A stretch of DNA of 37,353 bases from contig CALSCR010003415.1 in assembly GCA_943704495.1 (NCBI GenBank), positions 3,569 through 40,921 on the forward strand, in the 5' to 3' direction. Position 1 is the stretch's first letter. Each line of letters opens with the position of its first letter. This stretch comes from Pigoraptor chileana. Taxonomy: Eukaryota > Opisthokonta > Filasterea. Shown one piece after another: positions 1 to 9,854 of this stretch. The notes beneath the pieces were generated by a model. The model was given only the letters and a program-made list of their open reading frames with translations. It was not told where the DNA came from and made no database searches. The translations under genes were made by a program, and so were the position numbers.

Positions 1-1064
1 AACAGTACCTTGAGTTTGTTTGATGGCAGTCAAGTTGGCTTGTTTTAACGCATCTAATTGACTCGTCACGTTTGCCTGCAGCGAATTGAGCGTGTTGACG
101 ACATCTGCTCGTTTTATGTTTTGTGGTTGAAAAAGGGTCCTGTGTTAATAGTTGTCAGAATGGGGCGGGGGGCGGAATACGAAGCAGCAGCAGCAGAAAA
201 CCCGATCACTTAAATTCAGCTACAAACTGTGGATACTCGAGTAGTCACGTAATATTGATAGACCGATCTTCTCGTCTGCTTTAACTATTTAGTAGGAGTG
301 CATTGCGGCTATCATGTATACCAGAAGTCAGGGCCGGGCGGCTGACACAGTATCAACTCCCGGCCCCGCCGATGTCATGCCGGCAGCTGAGTAGCCGGGC
401 AGCACACCGTTCTGACAGTACCTTGAGTTTGTTTGATGGCAGTCAAGTTGGCTTGTTTTAACGCATCTAATTGACTCGTCACGTTTGCCTGCAGCGAATT
501 GAGCGTGTTGACGATATCTGCTCGTTTTATGTTTCGTGGTTAAAAAAGGGCCCGGTGTTAATGCTTTTGTAATGGCCGGGGCGGGGGGCGTAATACTTAG
601 CTTGTCATGACAGCTGATGGCCAACTAAACTGGTGAGTATCCGATCCATCCGCCTGACCATATAAGTACGTATATACACTGCAGAATGCAGCTGTATACA
701 CAGCAGCTCTGAATGCTATTGTGGCCGCCGACTTACCTTTGGATTTCTTCACCTGGGTCTCATTGGTCGCTGCCAACGCTCTCTCCAGCACGTCAAGTCG
801 TCTTAGTAACTCGCGAAAGTCGTGCTTATCGATCAGGATAGTGCCGTTCACTCCGGAATCTAAAGCGAGCGTCATGTTGGCTCCAGTCATGCCCAGTGTC
901 ACAGTGGATGACGTATCGTCTGAACTAATCGAGAAAGCCGGCGACTCGGCATACGACGCCTCGTCGGCTTCCACTCGCACACAGACCGTTAATGCGAGCA
1001 ATAGAAGCAGCGACTGACAGCAGAGGGTCGTTATCGCCCTCTGTCGGCGCCATCCCACATCCAT
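1..1064 (-). CDS. Secreted or membrane-anchored coiled-coil protein, 3' end beyond window
   Basis: Unrecognised gene. Proposed exons: 1064-737, 517-422, 104-9; it continues past the left edge. The start at 1064 (MDVGWRRQR) is preferred over upstream in-frame Mets because it gives a compact signal peptide with a run of Leu (SLLLLLALTV) and a likely cleavage after VEA. Exon 1 then carries sequons NMT, NGT and NET and an amphipathic stretch (FRELLRRLDVLERALAAT) that looks like the start of a coiled coil. It ends in a strong donor (AAAG|gtaagt) in phase 1. The next two exons are near-identical 96-nt phase 1-1 units, each adding 32 residues (core VVNTLNSLQANVTSQLDALK, sequons NVT and NLT). The product is therefore secreted or surface-exposed, glycosylated and rod-like. 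It is divergent from the receptor kinase. Function unknown; splice sites are by eye. Confidence 0.6.
2..180 (-). repeat. Tandem duplication unit, copy nearer the left edge (exon 9-104 plus flanking intron)
   Basis: Positions 2-180 match 415-596 at an offset of 413. The match covers a 96-nt exon (9-104) and about 75 nt of the intron upstream of it in the transcript. The exon part differs at one position in 96, whereas the intron part has many substitutions and small indels. The duplication is therefore not brand new, and the exon is either under selection or homogenised. Confidence 0.85.
415..596 (-). repeat. Tandem duplication unit, second copy (exon 422-517 plus flanking intron)
   Basis: Partner of the repeat at 2-180. 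Acceptor (cgagcag|AT) and donor (CAAG|gtactg) are preserved in both copies, so both exons appear usable. Because the unit is phase 1-1, either or both can be included without shifting the frame. Confidence 0.85.
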
Positions 1065-1576
1065 AATACGGAGGCGAGCGCTGTGCAGCATCTGCAGCAT
1101 CCGTCTATCGTACGCGTGAGCCTACGCCTGGGAATGTCGGCCCGTGGCGGCGATAGTAGTGTGTTCACGGTCGGTCACACTCTTATCTCAGTGTCAGAAC
1201 TGAGGAGCCAACGATATTCTGTAGGCGCAACGCGATAAGCAGAATGATAACTGCAACGGCACGGCTGTATAACGATATTCTTCATACCATGACACATCTG
1301 ATGGCAAGCCCGGCGGGCGATGCCTTCAATTTCAGTACTGCAGGTGGATGTCGTCGGGTACTATGGCGTCCCCCATCAGTCTTCTCGTCTTCTCGTCCTG
1401 TTCTGGTGATTTCTGTGGGTTTTGAGCGCAAAATTTCAATATATTTTTGGTATGCAAAACTGTATTATTATTTTTTATTTAACGAACGACGCCGATTTTT
1501 TAATTTATTCCCACGGCGCAAACATTCAAAAATTCATTTGAATCATTCATGGACGACTCGGTAGAGTCAGTACCAA

Positions 1577-1598
1577 GGGTACTGAGCGCTCAGTACCC
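1577..1598. promoter_or_regulatory. Perfect 22-bp palindrome in divergent promoter region
   Basis: The left arm GGGTACTGAGC is followed directly by its exact reverse complement, with no spacer. It shares the GTACTG/CAGTAC half-site with the neighbouring palindrome at 1604-1623. The perfect dyad is read directly; a binding role is inferred from its place between two divergent genes. Confidence 0.55.
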
Positions 1599-1603
1599 GT
1601 GGT

Positions 1604-1623
1604 CAGTACTAAATTTAGTACTG
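1604..1623. promoter_or_regulatory. Perfect 20-bp palindrome in divergent promoter region
   Basis: The left arm CAGTACTAAA is followed directly by its exact reverse complement. It lies 5 bp from the palindrome at 1577-1598 and is followed by a CCAAT word. It reads as a possible dimeric transcription-factor site; no factor can be named. Confidence 0.55.
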
Positions 1624-1880
1624 GCCAATGCAACAAAGTGACGCGGCCAAATACACAGACGCAATAGAACTCCAAGTTCCTGCTCATTTGCAACCGAGAG
1701 CCGTCCAGACGACAATCGGACTGCCGGTTCCCGCAGCACACTTGAAAGTGCTGCATGCATGCTGCAAGCGACAACCTATGCCGAGTCATTCAGCCAGTTT
1801 ATGCTGAGCACCGGCTAACCATCAGTCAATCGGCCATCCACTGGGTTGGCTGCCGTGACCGTCACGATTGCACCGTAGTG

Positions 1881-4800
1881 ATGCTGCCACTCAAACATAG
1901 CATTCTGCCGGTGACGCGCCGAAAAAATGTGTTTTTTGTCGCTAAACACGCGGTGCACGTCGGCCTCCTGATCATTCTGACCAGTTCTAGCGCCTGTGGG
2001 GCCAAACTGCAATGTGTTGCGCCGAGCCAGACAGCCGGCACGGCAGTGGAGCAGCTCGACTGGGCAACTCCGGGTTCATGGAAAACGCAAGATGAAGCGA
2101 AAACGTATAACGATTCCTTGCCGTGCTCGGGAGACTCAGTCTCAATATCAGCTCGTGGGGTGAGTACTGTACCCCGGCGCCAGCCGAATGATGGTCGTGG
2201 CTCCGCCAAAGACGTGGCTCCTCCAGCCGACTTCAGTGTTTGCTCAGACTTTTGGTTATCGTGTGTGTCGTATAGTAGGTTTCCGCCTTAGGTTGATTCT
2301 CTAACTGTATGCGGGTCTGCCCGAGCTACTGTCGGCTGTCTGAGCTCCATCACTGCCATTAGTCTGAACACGGCGAAAAGTTCTGTCTAATAGCAATTTC
2401 AGTTTATGGTGCCGCCAGAGTTCTTCAAACTGACATATGACATGGGGCGCTTTACCGTGTTGTTCTTTGGAAATTTAATATTAATATTCTGCTTTGTCGG
2501 TAAGATTGTGACTTCTACTTGATAGTCCGTAATTTGAATCTCCCCGTCCGGCATCACTACTCCGGCAAACTGTGATTTATATACTGTAGGGGAGGAAAAC
2601 ACATGCGGCCTTTGCTCGCGAGCATATTCCCAACGATTGACTGATGGAATTATGTTTTCACATTATATCAGAACATCGTCATAGATTAATGATGCGAGAC
2701 CGACGTTTGCTGGTCCGCTTCACTGCACTCAACACCGATTGAAAAATATGCTACAGGTCGTCGTGTACATAAATGGACGCGCAAGGTCGGGCTCCTTCCG
2801 CCTCGAGGCTGGCAAACTTGTCCTTTCGAAGGGCAGCAGACTCGATATCTTTCGTAACGCAGACAGGCACTCTGTCTCGACAGTCTGCTCCGTCAACTCG
2901 ACGAGACCGACCCTTCCCGCCATTCTCGGCAACATCACAGACGCCAACGGCATGGTGGCTAAAACTCAGTACAACAAAACGCTGTCGATTCAGGTTTTAC
3001 GAAATTCCTTCCAAGACGCAAACGGCGAAACTCTCAAGTTCTCTCTCGCAGGCGTAACAGTCAACGGACTACTCCCACGAACCGAGTGGTGGTCGTTCAA
3101 CAGTACCACGCTCACCTTCTATGGCACGCCAAACGCAGCGGCTGGCGATGAACTTGGGATATATCGCGTCCGTATAAATTCGACAAACAGCGTTGGCACC
3201 GCTTCGGAAGAATTTTCTTTTGAGCTGCTGCTCACCGTCGCGTGTATGTGCAACAACGGCGGTGGATGCATTAAGTTCAATTCGGCGTGTGACTGCAAGG
3301 TGGGAAGTCTCGGTTTCACGGGTCCCACATGCTCTGACTCTTGTGATGTCGCGAGTTTTACTTTTGGTGCGAACTGCGAATCGAACTGCGCTTTACAATG
3401 CCAAATACGGGACCGCTCGGTGCTCGCCGGACACAGGCAGTTGCACGTGCAAGGCTGAGTGGGAGAACAATGACGCGTCGGACGGCTTGCAATGCGGCCG
3501 AGCAAGAGCACCGACTGGTAGTCTTGAGCTTCAGTCAAAATCGGCGAAAAATGTGGCGTTCTTGGTCATGGTAAACGATTTCGGACATTCTATCAATTCG
3601 ACCACGGGCTGGGCCATCCCTGCTGGCACTGGCGAACCGGTAGTTTCCCCGAAGTTGGACACTGGGGGCTATCCAATCAGCTGGTTCAATCTTATGGAGA
3701 ATACCAACTACACGTTTTCGGTGCGGGTGTACAACAGGTACAATCGCTCAAGTGAAACAATCTCCACGAGCGTGCGCACTTCGCCTGCAATTGCGCCGCC
3801 TCCTCCAGACATTATATCCGCTGTTGCGTCATACAATTACGTGACACTGACGTTCAGTTTGAGCGGCGAAAATGACCAAGTGAAAGGGATTCGGATATAT
3901 CGTCGCACGAACATTACGGCTGCCACGCCGACTGTCATAAACGAGTATTCTCTCGATTCACCTTTTTTGAGGCCCGTGTCTGACAAGCCGGAGACTTTTG
4001 CGTATAGCGACACGTCGGTGCTGAGTGAAACCGAATACGTCTATATGGTCGTTGCCTACGTTGAAAACCAGGACGGAGTGAAACTGCCAAGTAACGCCAG
4101 CAATCCATGGCGCATCACAACATCTGCATCGCCCAACGGTCGAGGCGGTGGGGGAGCATCAATGGTCGGGCCGGTGGTTGGCGTTCTGTTTGGTGTGGGT
4201 GGCACAGCCGCCATCGCCTTTGTCGCAGTCTGGTACTTCCGGCGGACAAAAGTTAGGAAGGCCGCCAAGCTGGCGCAGTCCGAGCTCTTGCTCATAGAAA
4301 CTCTCTCGACACGCCCCGAGATCAACCAGCTTGAGCTTCACGAATCGTGCGTGAAGCTGGTGGCAAAGCTAGGCGAGGTGAGTACAGTGCTTTGTCAATG
4401 CAGTATTTGGCATGTCCCTGAATGAGTGAATAGTTGGATGCAGTCAATGACAGCAGTAAATGTCGGAGTTCCGCCGGTCAGTCCATGTAATGGCCGCAAT
4501 ATCATGTCCGACTGCCAGTACAGTATCAATGACAACCGCACCCCTTTTTCTCAATTCACGGTCCACTTGACTGTCTGCATTTATGAGCACGATCTGCCGT
4601 CAGTGTCATGATCATGGCATGTGATGATGTCTAGCCGGTCGCACTCACCAGTACAGTACCAGATAGCCGTATGACATGGCTTTCACATGGCAGCATTGAA
4701 TGACAAATATTGGTGTGCTCTGACTTTGGCTGTGCGTGTTCAGTTCTGCAATTAAAAAAATGGATCCTTTTCGTGGGCACTGCAGGGCGAGTTCGGTATG

Positions 4801-6741
4801 GTGCACCGGGGATTGGCAACCATCGGCGAAGAAAAGGTCGATGTTGCCGTCAAAACACTCAAGCTGAACGTCAATGCGGTGCCCGAGGAGATACTTTCGG
4901 TCCGCAGTGCTTTCATGTCTGAAATCGACCTTATGCGCACCGTACCTCACCACCCCAACGTTGTCGCCATGCTAGGCATCATCACTCTGTCGTCGCCCAA
5001 TCGCGTCATTCTTGAGTTTTGCGACCTCGGTGATTTGCGCAGTTATGTTCTCAAGCACAGCGAATCTGTCAATGATACGACACTACTCAAGCTTGCGTGT
5101 GAGTATTGTACTACTGCTGTGGAGTTGCTTGGTGAAAGTTGAACGTGCACTGCTTTTAAATGCTTATAGTATGACACTGGCTTCAGACGAGTATGTGTAG
5201 CCGGGTCAGTGTGTGTGTGTTGCTTCACTGACATTGGCTGTCCGGATGGGGTCTTAGCACTTAGCACTCGTTGTTTACAGCGGGGTATCGCTCCCACCGA
5301 CGACTATATGCCGTGCAAGTGTGCACTGCCGTCGACCTCAATACCTGTAGTGAAAGTAGTGCTGCAGTATGCATTGTCGTTAACCAATCCAATCGCTGAC
5401 AAACCAACCAAATCTATCAAGGGCAGGCGATGCGGCGAGCGGGATGATGCATCTGGATTCGCTCGGCATTGTCCACCGCGATCTTGCAGCACGGAACTGC
5501 ATGATGAAAACTGGTGCAGCCTCATCGACCACTCCTATTCTCAAAATAGGTGACTTTGGGCTTTCGCGATCTGTATCGGCGGACAGCGAATACTATCGGG
5601 TCCGCACGCGCGGCAAACTCCCCGTGAAATGGGTGCGTGCCACGGCATGTGCTTTCTTACAATTGTTACTGTGTTTATACTGTATCCAGCCGCCACTGGC
5701 AGTTCTACTGCTGTCAATAATGTGCAATGGAGTGGACGCGCCGCTTTCGACAAGCACTTGAGAATGCATTGCCATGTTGCCCTCCGATACTGTCAATCTC
5801 AGAATTTAGCCCAACCGTAAGAACTGTCTTCACCACTCAGTATTGTCAAACTTATTTTTTTTGGGTTACATTCCCCTTCGTTCTCCCTTCCACCATACCA
5901 CCGACTACCGTGTAGATGGCACCCGAATCGTTGGAGAAGAAGATATTTACAGGGGTTGAGTATTATGACCAAGTGTCACGCACACGCGCAGTTCATCATT
6001 TTCATTGGTTCACTCCCCTTAACTGTTTACAATTGCGCCGTCTAATCATGTTGCGGTTCCTAAGCAAATCAAATGTTTATTGATCAGCTGGCCCGACGGC
6101 TATTACTGTGCATGCTTCTGCCCTCGTTCTTGCACCCACAGGCCACGGATGTCTGGTCGTTTGGAGTCGTCATGTGGGAAATGGTGCGTGTGCCAAGGGA
6201 TGAACAGCCTGCTTACCACTCGCAGTGAAGTGAGATGCATTATAGCACTAAGTTTTTAAGAGCTCAGATAATTTGGTCATCCGTCCACGGCACGTCACTG
6301 CCCTAAGTAGATCCCGGCATGCTATGAAATCATTGTCTCACACTCCCGAATCGTCTCTGAATCCATCCCCCGTTGCCCTATATTTGCTGACAGTGGTCTC
6401 GAGGTGCAAAGCCTTATCCTGGTCTCGAAAATCACCGTGTTATGGAGTACATCCGGTCTGGCAAGCGTCTCAATCAGCCCGAAGGGTGCCCACCCGCTGT
6501 ATTCAAGGTTATGGAGCATTGCTGGCGAAAGTATGCAGAAACGCGGCCGAGATGGGCCGATCTGCTCCACACTCTGAGCGCCTTATATTCGGCTGCATTG
6601 GCGAGGACTGGCACTGAACGGCTGCCTCCTTCGTCAGCGTCGACCGCAGGTGCGGGTGCGCCGTCGCGGCCGCCGGGATCCGAATCGTATGCGGAGATTG
6701 ACATCACGACCAATATGGCGTACGGAGTGGTCGACGTTTAG
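1881..6741 (+). CDS. Receptor tyrosine kinase with G8-like, cadherin-like, EGF-like and FN3 ectodomain
   Basis: Exons: 1881-2159, 2757-4377, 4786-5098, 5427-5632, 5916-5954, 6142-6183, 6394-6741, all phase-consistent; about 948 residues. Order: signal peptide; a beta-rich G8-like part (W..P.SW, SGDSVSI) spanning the first junction; a dystroglycan-type cadherin-like domain (about 143-255); Cys-rich EGF/laminin-like repeats (about 257-335); two FN3-like domains; one membrane segment (about 561-585); juxtamembrane; kinase. Kinase hallmarks are intact: GEGEFG loop, AVK lysine, HRDLAARN, DFG, paired activation tyrosines (EYY), APE, DVWSFG and a late CW..RP motif. The tail has SYAEI and NMAYGVV, plausible SH2-docking tyrosines. 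In exon 2 the frame changes by one base near 3392-3394 (TTT), inside the EGF-like region; both sides are clearly coding, so this is a sequence error or a recent mutation. Ligand unknown. The architecture resembles no animal receptor family I recognise. Confidence 0.85.
2160..2756 (+). other. First intron of the receptor kinase
   Basis: A 597-nt phase-0 intron (GGG|gtgagt to ctacag|GTC). It contains an open stretch on the minus strand at 2399-2602 whose translation reads as ordinary protein (67 residues) and whose base composition is more AT-rich than the surroundings. I cannot match it to any family and do not call it a gene. Confidence 0.6.
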
Positions 6742-7235
6742 TGGTCACTTCCGTTCCAAGACCAACCCGCCCTGCCCCCGTCTTCCGTGAAACAAATATA
6801 TAGTGGCTGCCGGTAGTATTGTTACTGGCCGCGGCCTGCACTGATTGCCGGACCCGAGCCGCCCGGCCAGTCCGGGCACGGCCGGTAGAACTCAGTCTGT
6901 TAGAGCCCCGACAGTTCGGCAGTGTGTCTGTGTGTGTGTGTGTGTGATGTGTATGTCAGTTGCTCCCGGCCCCGGCCCGCCGTCGCCGGCCGGGTGTTAG
7001 TGCTGCGGATTCTATGAGACTGCCGGCCATGAATCGGTAGCCACTTTGAAATCTGACCACGTGACGCCCGGCCAGTGGATAAGGTCTGCAGTCGAACTGA
7101 GTCTGCGGCCCACTGTCACTGGAAACGGCTCATTGGGAGGATAAGGGACAGGGCAAACAAAGACAAACTATCAGAAGCACACAACCCTCACACAGCATCA
7201 GAGTAATTGTTGTTGTTTTGTGAAATCTACCGAGA
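6742..7235. other. Intergenic region, GC-rich with a short (TG)n run
   Basis: No gene seen. It contains repeated CCGG/GGCC-rich words (about 6825-6890 and 6965-7000) and a (TG)n tract near 6921-6946. It should hold the 3' end of the receptor kinase and the promoter of the oxidoreductase gene. Confidence 0.6.
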
Positions 7236-9362
7236 ATGTCTGATGCGGCGCCGCTTCGATTCGGCGTCGTTGGCTACGGCCGCATGGGAGTGCGCCACGT
7301 GGCCACCCTTCAGAAGATGGGACACGTGATTGCTTGGGTTGTGGAGGACTTTCCGCAGTCGGCAGCGCAGGCGCGCGCACATCTCGGAGATGGAGTCACG
7401 GTTGCAGCGTCCGTCGCTCTCGACAACCTTCTTTCTGAGCATAGTGGCCCGTCTCACTCTGTGGATGCAATTGTGATTGCAACACCAACGAGCACACACA
7501 AGGACCTCACACTGCGTTGCCTGCGCGCGGGGAAAGCCGTGTTCTGCGAGAAACCGCTGAGCATCAACTCCGATGACGTGCGCGAGTGTGCGGATGAGGC
7601 CGACCGAATGGGGCATCCGCTGTTCATTGGGTACCAGCGGCCCTGGAACCGGGACGTCCGCGAGGTCATATTACGGGCGCGGTTGATGGGCGACCACGCG
7701 ATGCCCCTCTCCATCCGCATGAAGACCAACGACAGCCCCTGCCCCCCCGAGTGGTACCTGCGCCGCGCCGAACCCATCTTTTACGATTTTATGTGCCACG
7801 AATTCCACGTGCTCTGCTCACTCATCCCGCCTTCTGCCACGTGGGAGTCTGCGACTGCAGTGTGCGTGAACTTCGATGATGCGTCCCTGGGTGCGCGGTC
7901 GGCTGTCGTCACACTCGCCCTGGTTCTGCCGTCCACGGGTGCGCGCGCCACGTGTGTGATTGAGCTGCACAGGAACTCCACAAACGGGTATGATTGCACA
8001 CTGGATGCAATGTACCCGGACCGCTCCTTTGAGCTGCGTAATAGGCCACGTGTCGCTGTGGGCGAGTCGCGACTTGGTGAGCACGCCAACGTCCTTGCGT
8101 CTGCCAACGATCAGTCCTTCTTCGATAAATTCGACGATGCGTATGTCGCCGAGTTTGAAGAGTTTGTTCGCATTGTGCGCACAGGGGACACTGCTGCTGC
8201 TCGCCCACATCTTGCAGTGAAGGCCATGGAGATGGCGCGCGCCGCACACACGTCTTCGATCGAAGGGCGAACCATACTCAACCCATCCGCCCGCTGCTCC
8301 CCAACCGACACACACACAAGTGCAGTCCCTCTGGCCGTTGTTGGCCGTGCCGGGTGCGGACTCGCGGCTGGTCGCTCCCTCGCACGTGATCTGTTTGTGC
8401 CTGTTGCCTGTTACAATCCCACGGCGGAAAAGGAGCAAACGACTGACGAAGAGCGTATCAAAACCCAAACAGAGTCGCTTCCAAACCTCCACAACGCCTC
8501 GTCGGTTGAGGACGCCGTTAAGCGCGCATCTGCAGTCTATTTTGACAGGTCGGTGGGCGCGTCGTGGGATGGCCTTGTTGCGGGTGTGCAGGCTACATTG
8601 CTTGCGGGAAAGCACGTGCTCGTGCATTCAAGTCTGTGTCTTGCCATTGCACCGCACATTGGCGAACTTGCAGTGGCAGCCGCATCACGTGGGGTCGCAC
8701 TGGTGCTCGCGACGCCAGCTATCGACAGGGCCGATGTTGCGCGTCTGCGGTCGATTGTGGCAAGTGGCGCACTTGGCGCTGTTGTGCACGCAAGCGGCCG
8801 CATGTGTGTGCGTGTTGCAGGCGGCAGTGACACCCCTCTCACCCTCTCGCAGGAGGACTATTCCATCGCTGAGATGGCTGCCGCTGTATGCTCGATTGCG
8901 CTCCCGGCCGCTGCTAGTGTTGCAAATCGCACTCCCACCGGCATTACTGCTCACTTTGCTGCGTGGGTTGAGTCGGTGGAATTCAACGCAGGCGAATCCA
9001 TTGTGTCTGCTCGCCGCGTCGCCATCGTCGATGCCGGGGCGGAGGCAGCATCGGCACGTGCGTCGTGCGAGCGGAGTCACGTAGACGGCCTTCACGTGGA
9101 GGTGTTTGGCACTCAAGCGGCTGCTGTTATTGACGGTGCAACCGGTGATGTGTACGTCACGCATTTTCACGGCCCGAGGGAGCACGTGCACGCGAGTGGT
9201 GACGCCACAAAGGGAGGACGGGGCGTGTGGGCGCGGTTTCACTCGGCAATTTCGAATGCGGGGACTGCAAGTGATGCCTTTGCCGTTGATGTTGCGATGC
9301 ACTCCGCGGTGCTGCATGCGGTGGCGTCGGCGAAGACGCTGCAGGGATCCTCGAAGAACTAG
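7236..9362 (+). CDS. Double Gfo/Idh/MocA-family oxidoreductase, second half lacking catalytic motif
   Basis: Intronless, 708 residues, starting at MSDAAPLRFG. Residues 7-350 form a complete NAD(P)-dependent sugar/inositol dehydrogenase-like unit: Rossmann loop GVVGYGRMG (10-18), an ATPTSTH nucleotide-binding stretch, the catalytic EKP motif (105-107, Lys106), and YDFMCHEFH with the family Asp/His position near 184-188. A linker rich in Thr/Ser (350-363) leads to a second unit (about 364-705). This starts with a Rossmann-like AVVGRAGCG and aligns by eye with the first, but EKPLS is replaced by HSSLC (about 464-468), so the lysine is gone. The second half is probably a pseudoenzyme, structural or regulatory. 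The first half most resembles myo-inositol 2-dehydrogenase-type enzymes; the substrate cannot be told. Its 3' end faces FBXO9. Confidence 0.85.
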   Translation: MSDAAPLRFGVVGYGRMGVRHVATLQKMGHVIAWVVEDFPQSAAQARAHLGDGVTVAASVALDNLLSEHSGPSHSVDAIVIATPTSTHKDLTLRCLRAGKAVFCEKPLSINSDDVRECADEADRMGHPLFIGYQRPWNRDVREVILRARLMGDHAMPLSIRMKTNDSPCPPEWYLRRAEPIFYDFMCHEFHVLCSLIPPSATWESATAVCVNFDDASLGARSAVVTLALVLPSTGARATCVIELHRNSTNGYDCTLDAMYPDRSFELRNRPRVAVGESRLGEHANVLASANDQSFFDKFDDAYVAEFEEFVRIVRTGDTAAARPHLAVKAMEMARAAHTSSIEGRTILNPSARCSPTDTHTSAVPLAVVGRAGCGLAAGRSLARDLFVPVACYNPTAEKEQTTDEERIKTQTESLPNLHNASSVEDAVKRASAVYFDRSVGASWDGLVAGVQATLLAGKHVLVHSSLCLAIAPHIGELAVAAASRGVALVLATPAIDRADVARLRSIVASGALGAVVHASGRMCVRVAGGSDTPLTLSQEDYSIAEMAAAVCSIALPAAASVANRTPTGITAHFAAWVESVEFNAGESIVSARRVAIVDAGAEAASARASCERSHVDGLHVEVFGTQAAAVIDGATGDVYVTHFHGPREHVHASGDATKGGRGVWARFHSAISNAGTASDAFAVDVAMHSAVLHAVASAKTLQGSSKN

Positions 9363-9420
9363 GGGAAGGCGGCGCTTTACAGCATCTATTTGTTGTCTCC
9401 TTCCTTCCCTCCCTCACCTT

Positions 9421-9470
9421 CTCTCTCTAGCGGAGTCCATGCACGCAGCTCCTCCATCCTACATCTCTTA
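9421..9470 (-). repeat. Dispersed short repeat, copy F
   Basis: On the minus strand it reads AGAGATGTAGGAT ... CATGGACTCC, followed by GA repeats. These are the same two conserved ends as the copies in TRAPPC12 introns; the middle differs. It lies in the likely 3' UTR of the oxidoreductase gene. Confidence 0.5.
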
Positions 9471-9844
9471 TGACAATAACTTTTGTGTATATTGTTAATC
9501 AAAGACACACGCCTTGAATCTCTGCCTTTCTCTGCCTCTCCCCACCTTCTGAATTGTAAAATGTCTTTAATTGCAAGCACTCATCTCTCCCCCGTGGCGG
9601 ACACAATCAGGTCCGCTTCCACTTTTGTTCCCCTCGCTCTTTGTGATGCGTGGGACATGATGCATCCTGTGCGTACAAAATGGACATTTCCCTTTCGAAT
9701 TGATGGATACCACGCTGAGCGCTTCAATACATGCAAATTGTTTTGCATAGTCAAATGGTAGAACTCGCTCCTCCCACAGTGCCGACTGCGTGCATTCTTG
9801 ACAAATATGAACCCAAATGTCACTGCCAATGCATCATCGATTGT

Positions 9845-9850
9845 TTTAAT
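9845..9850 (-). terminator. ATTAAA polyadenylation-signal-like word for FBXO9
   Basis: ATTAAA on the minus strand begins five nucleotides after the FBXO9 stop codon. The same variant follows the stops of sulfiredoxin, AMDHD2 and DNAAF11. The use as a poly(A) signal is inference. Confidence 0.35.
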
Positions 9851-9854
9851 TCCC

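Larger units (their letters stand above)
1065..1880. other. Divergent intergenic region between coiled-coil gene and receptor kinase
   Basis: No convincing gene. The stretch around 1430-1530 is clearly AT-rich compared with its surroundings. Positions 1567-1624 hold a cluster of CAGTAC/GTACTG half-sites arranged as two perfect palindromes, followed at once by a CCAAT word (about 1625-1629). An in-frame Met at 1755 could extend the receptor kinase by 42 residues, but the sequence before 1881 does not look like a signal peptide. This is the likely shared promoter region. Confidence 0.5.
9363..9854. other. Convergent intergenic region between oxidoreductase and FBXO9
   Basis: No gene seen. It begins with a pyrimidine-rich 3' UTR-like stretch, contains an inverted copy of the dispersed short repeat (9421-9470), and ends with an ATTAAA word on the minus strand at 9850-9845 for FBXO9. 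Confidence 0.6.

Noticed and set aside
328-624. 98-residue minus-strand open frame over the duplicated region
   Set aside because: It reads the duplicated exon in the wrong frame; the frame giving a coiled coil with phase-matched splice sites is better supported.
1755-1880. In-frame upstream start of the receptor kinase at 1755
   Set aside because: The 42 extra residues are not signal-like and would bury the hydrophobic segment; the Met at 1881 is more plausible, though not proven.
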